From NCBI GenBank assembly GCA_913057765.1, contig CAJXPH010000202.1, positions 1-5,213 on the forward strand: DNA of 5,213 bases, written 5' to 3'. This document shows, in pieces, positions 4,874-5,213 of this stretch. This stretch comes from an uncultured Campylobacteraceae bacterium. Its GTDB lineage: Bacteria > Campylobacterota > Campylobacteria > Campylobacterales > Arcobacteraceae. The notes beneath the pieces are model-generated. The model did no database searches, was not told the origin of the DNA, and worked only from the letters and a program-made list of their open reading frames with translations. Numbering within the stretch: the stretch's first letter is position 1; each line of letters starts with the position of its first letter. The position numbers and the translations under genes were made by a program.

Positions 4874-4879
4874 CTCCTT
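4874..4879 (-). promoter_or_regulatory. Strong ribosome binding site for the 214-residue protein
   Basis: AAGGAG on the minus strand lies 6 nt before the ATG at 4867-4865. It is the best-matching ribosome site among the minus-strand genes here and suggests efficient translation of this unknown protein. Confidence 0.85.
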
Positions 4880-4896
4880 TTCCCAATTTATAACTA

Positions 4897-4902
4897 ATTA
4901 TA
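4897..4902 (-). promoter_or_regulatory. Candidate -10 box for the 214-residue protein
   Basis: A perfect TATAAT on the minus strand would start transcription near 4890, giving a leader of about 23 nt containing the ribosome site. No -35 is recognisable, and in DNA this AT-rich a chance match is possible. Confidence 0.45.
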
Positions 4903-5115
4903 ATAGTACAATTCTTAATTTTAGATTAAACATAATAGTTATAGTTATAAATATACTATTTTATATTTACAATTAAATCAAAAGAATTGCCTATTTATGG
5001 GTATTCAGTAGCAATAATTTATAATTAATATTTATTATATTTATTTTTATATTATTAATATAATTATCTTTTAAAAAATATATTTTTCCTCCTTTTAACA
5101 TAATTTACTTACAAT

Positions 5116-5166
5116 TTAACTATTAATACCCTTTAACTCAACTTCTAAATTCATTTTATTTAATAA
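5116..5166 (-). CDS. Possible C-terminal remnant (16 codons) of a gene cut by the contig end
   Basis: On the minus strand the frame is open from the adapter junction at 5166 to a TAA at 5118-5116 and reads LLNKMNLEVELKGINS. Its base composition is less extreme than that of the flanking A/T tract, and its codons (GAA GTT GAG TTA AAG GGT) look like ordinary coding DNA here. That makes the tail of a truncated gene possible. Sixteen open codons can occur by chance, the fragment is too short to identify, and no terminator follows. It could equally be non-coding. Confidence 0.22.
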   Translation of the reverse strand, partial: LLNKMNLEVELKGINS

Positions 5167-5213
5167 CTGTCTCTTATACACATCTGACGCTGCCGACGAA
5201 GAGGATAGTGTAG
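5167..5213 (-). other. Nextera (Tn5) library adapter, Read 1/i5/P5 side: not biological
   Basis: The contig runs into the reverse complement of the Nextera Read 1 adapter (5167-5199, starting with the mosaic end CTGTCTCTTATACACATCT at 5167-5185). Next come eight bases where the i5 index belongs (5200-5207, AGAGGATA, from memory the complement of S503), and GTGTAG (5208-5213), the start of the P5 primer complement. Real DNA ends at about 5166. Confidence 0.98.

Larger units (their letters stand above)
4868..5115. other. Very AT-rich intergenic stretch without a supportable gene
   Basis: Apart from the promoter and ribosome site of the 214-residue gene, no coding frame is supportable on either strand. 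It contains a tandem ATAGTT pair (4935-4946), a weak inverted repeat AATAGT/ACTATT (4934-4939 and 4955-4960), and an almost pure A/T tract at 5013-5087 with a single C at 5068. At 5088-5096 the minus strand reads AAAAGGAGG, a perfect ribosome-site sequence with no ATG, GTG or TTG at a usable distance. No tRNA, hairpin-plus-T terminator or repeat array was seen. Confidence 0.6.

Noticed and set aside
4934..4960. Tandem ATAGTT pair and AATAGT/ACTATT dyad as a repeat or operator
   Set aside because: The elements are only 6 bp long in extremely AT-rich DNA, so chance is sufficient.

Overview
The window is a short assembled contig from an AT-rich bacterium (under 30% G+C by eye), capped at both ends by Illumina Nextera library adapter. 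The real DNA is about 49-5166. Base composition, frequent TTG/GTG starts, tight packing and the particular protein variants (short HugZ-like protein, BCCT carrier, TapT-type DTW protein, a Campylobacterota-looking N/S-rich orphan) suggest Campylobacterota, most likely an Arcobacter-type organism. That assignment is inference; no rRNA or tRNA is present to confirm it.

Layout, left to right. 1-48 is adapter. 50-310 (+) is the C-terminal tail of a protein cut by the contig end, probably a HerA/DUF87-type ATPase. It overlaps by one base (TAATG) a 157-residue HugZ/HutZ-like split-barrel protein at 310-783 (+). A stop-straddling hairpin separates that gene from a convergent small MerR-type regulator at 793-1131 (-). 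A 166-bp divergent control region follows, with back-to-back TATAAT boxes, and then a 12-TM BCCT-family betaine-type transporter at 1298-2854 (+). It ends head-on against pdxH at 2872-3510 (-), with two tandem hairpins at the junction. A 78-bp divergent promoter region separates pdxH from a DTW-domain tRNA aminocarboxypropyltransferase at 3589-4218 (+). Only 4 bp later lies the end of a 214-residue protein of unknown function at 4223-4867 (-). The last ~300 bp are extremely AT-rich, with a possible 16-residue C-terminal remnant of another minus-strand gene at 5116-5166, then adapter at 5167-5213.

The genes read as ordinary chromosomal housekeeping and accessory functions: PLP synthesis, tRNA modification, compatible-solute uptake and possibly heme handling. 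They do not form one pathway. Gene orientation alternates, so most are single-gene transcripts sharing divergent promoters or convergent terminators. The only testable local pairing is the MerR-type regulator facing the BCCT carrier. I found no mobile element, CRISPR array, RNA gene or convincing new multi-gene system. The observations most worth acting on are the adapter ends, which create a false protein N-terminus, the tandem hairpins at the BCCT/pdxH junction, the MerR/BCCT control region and the uncharacterised 214-residue protein.
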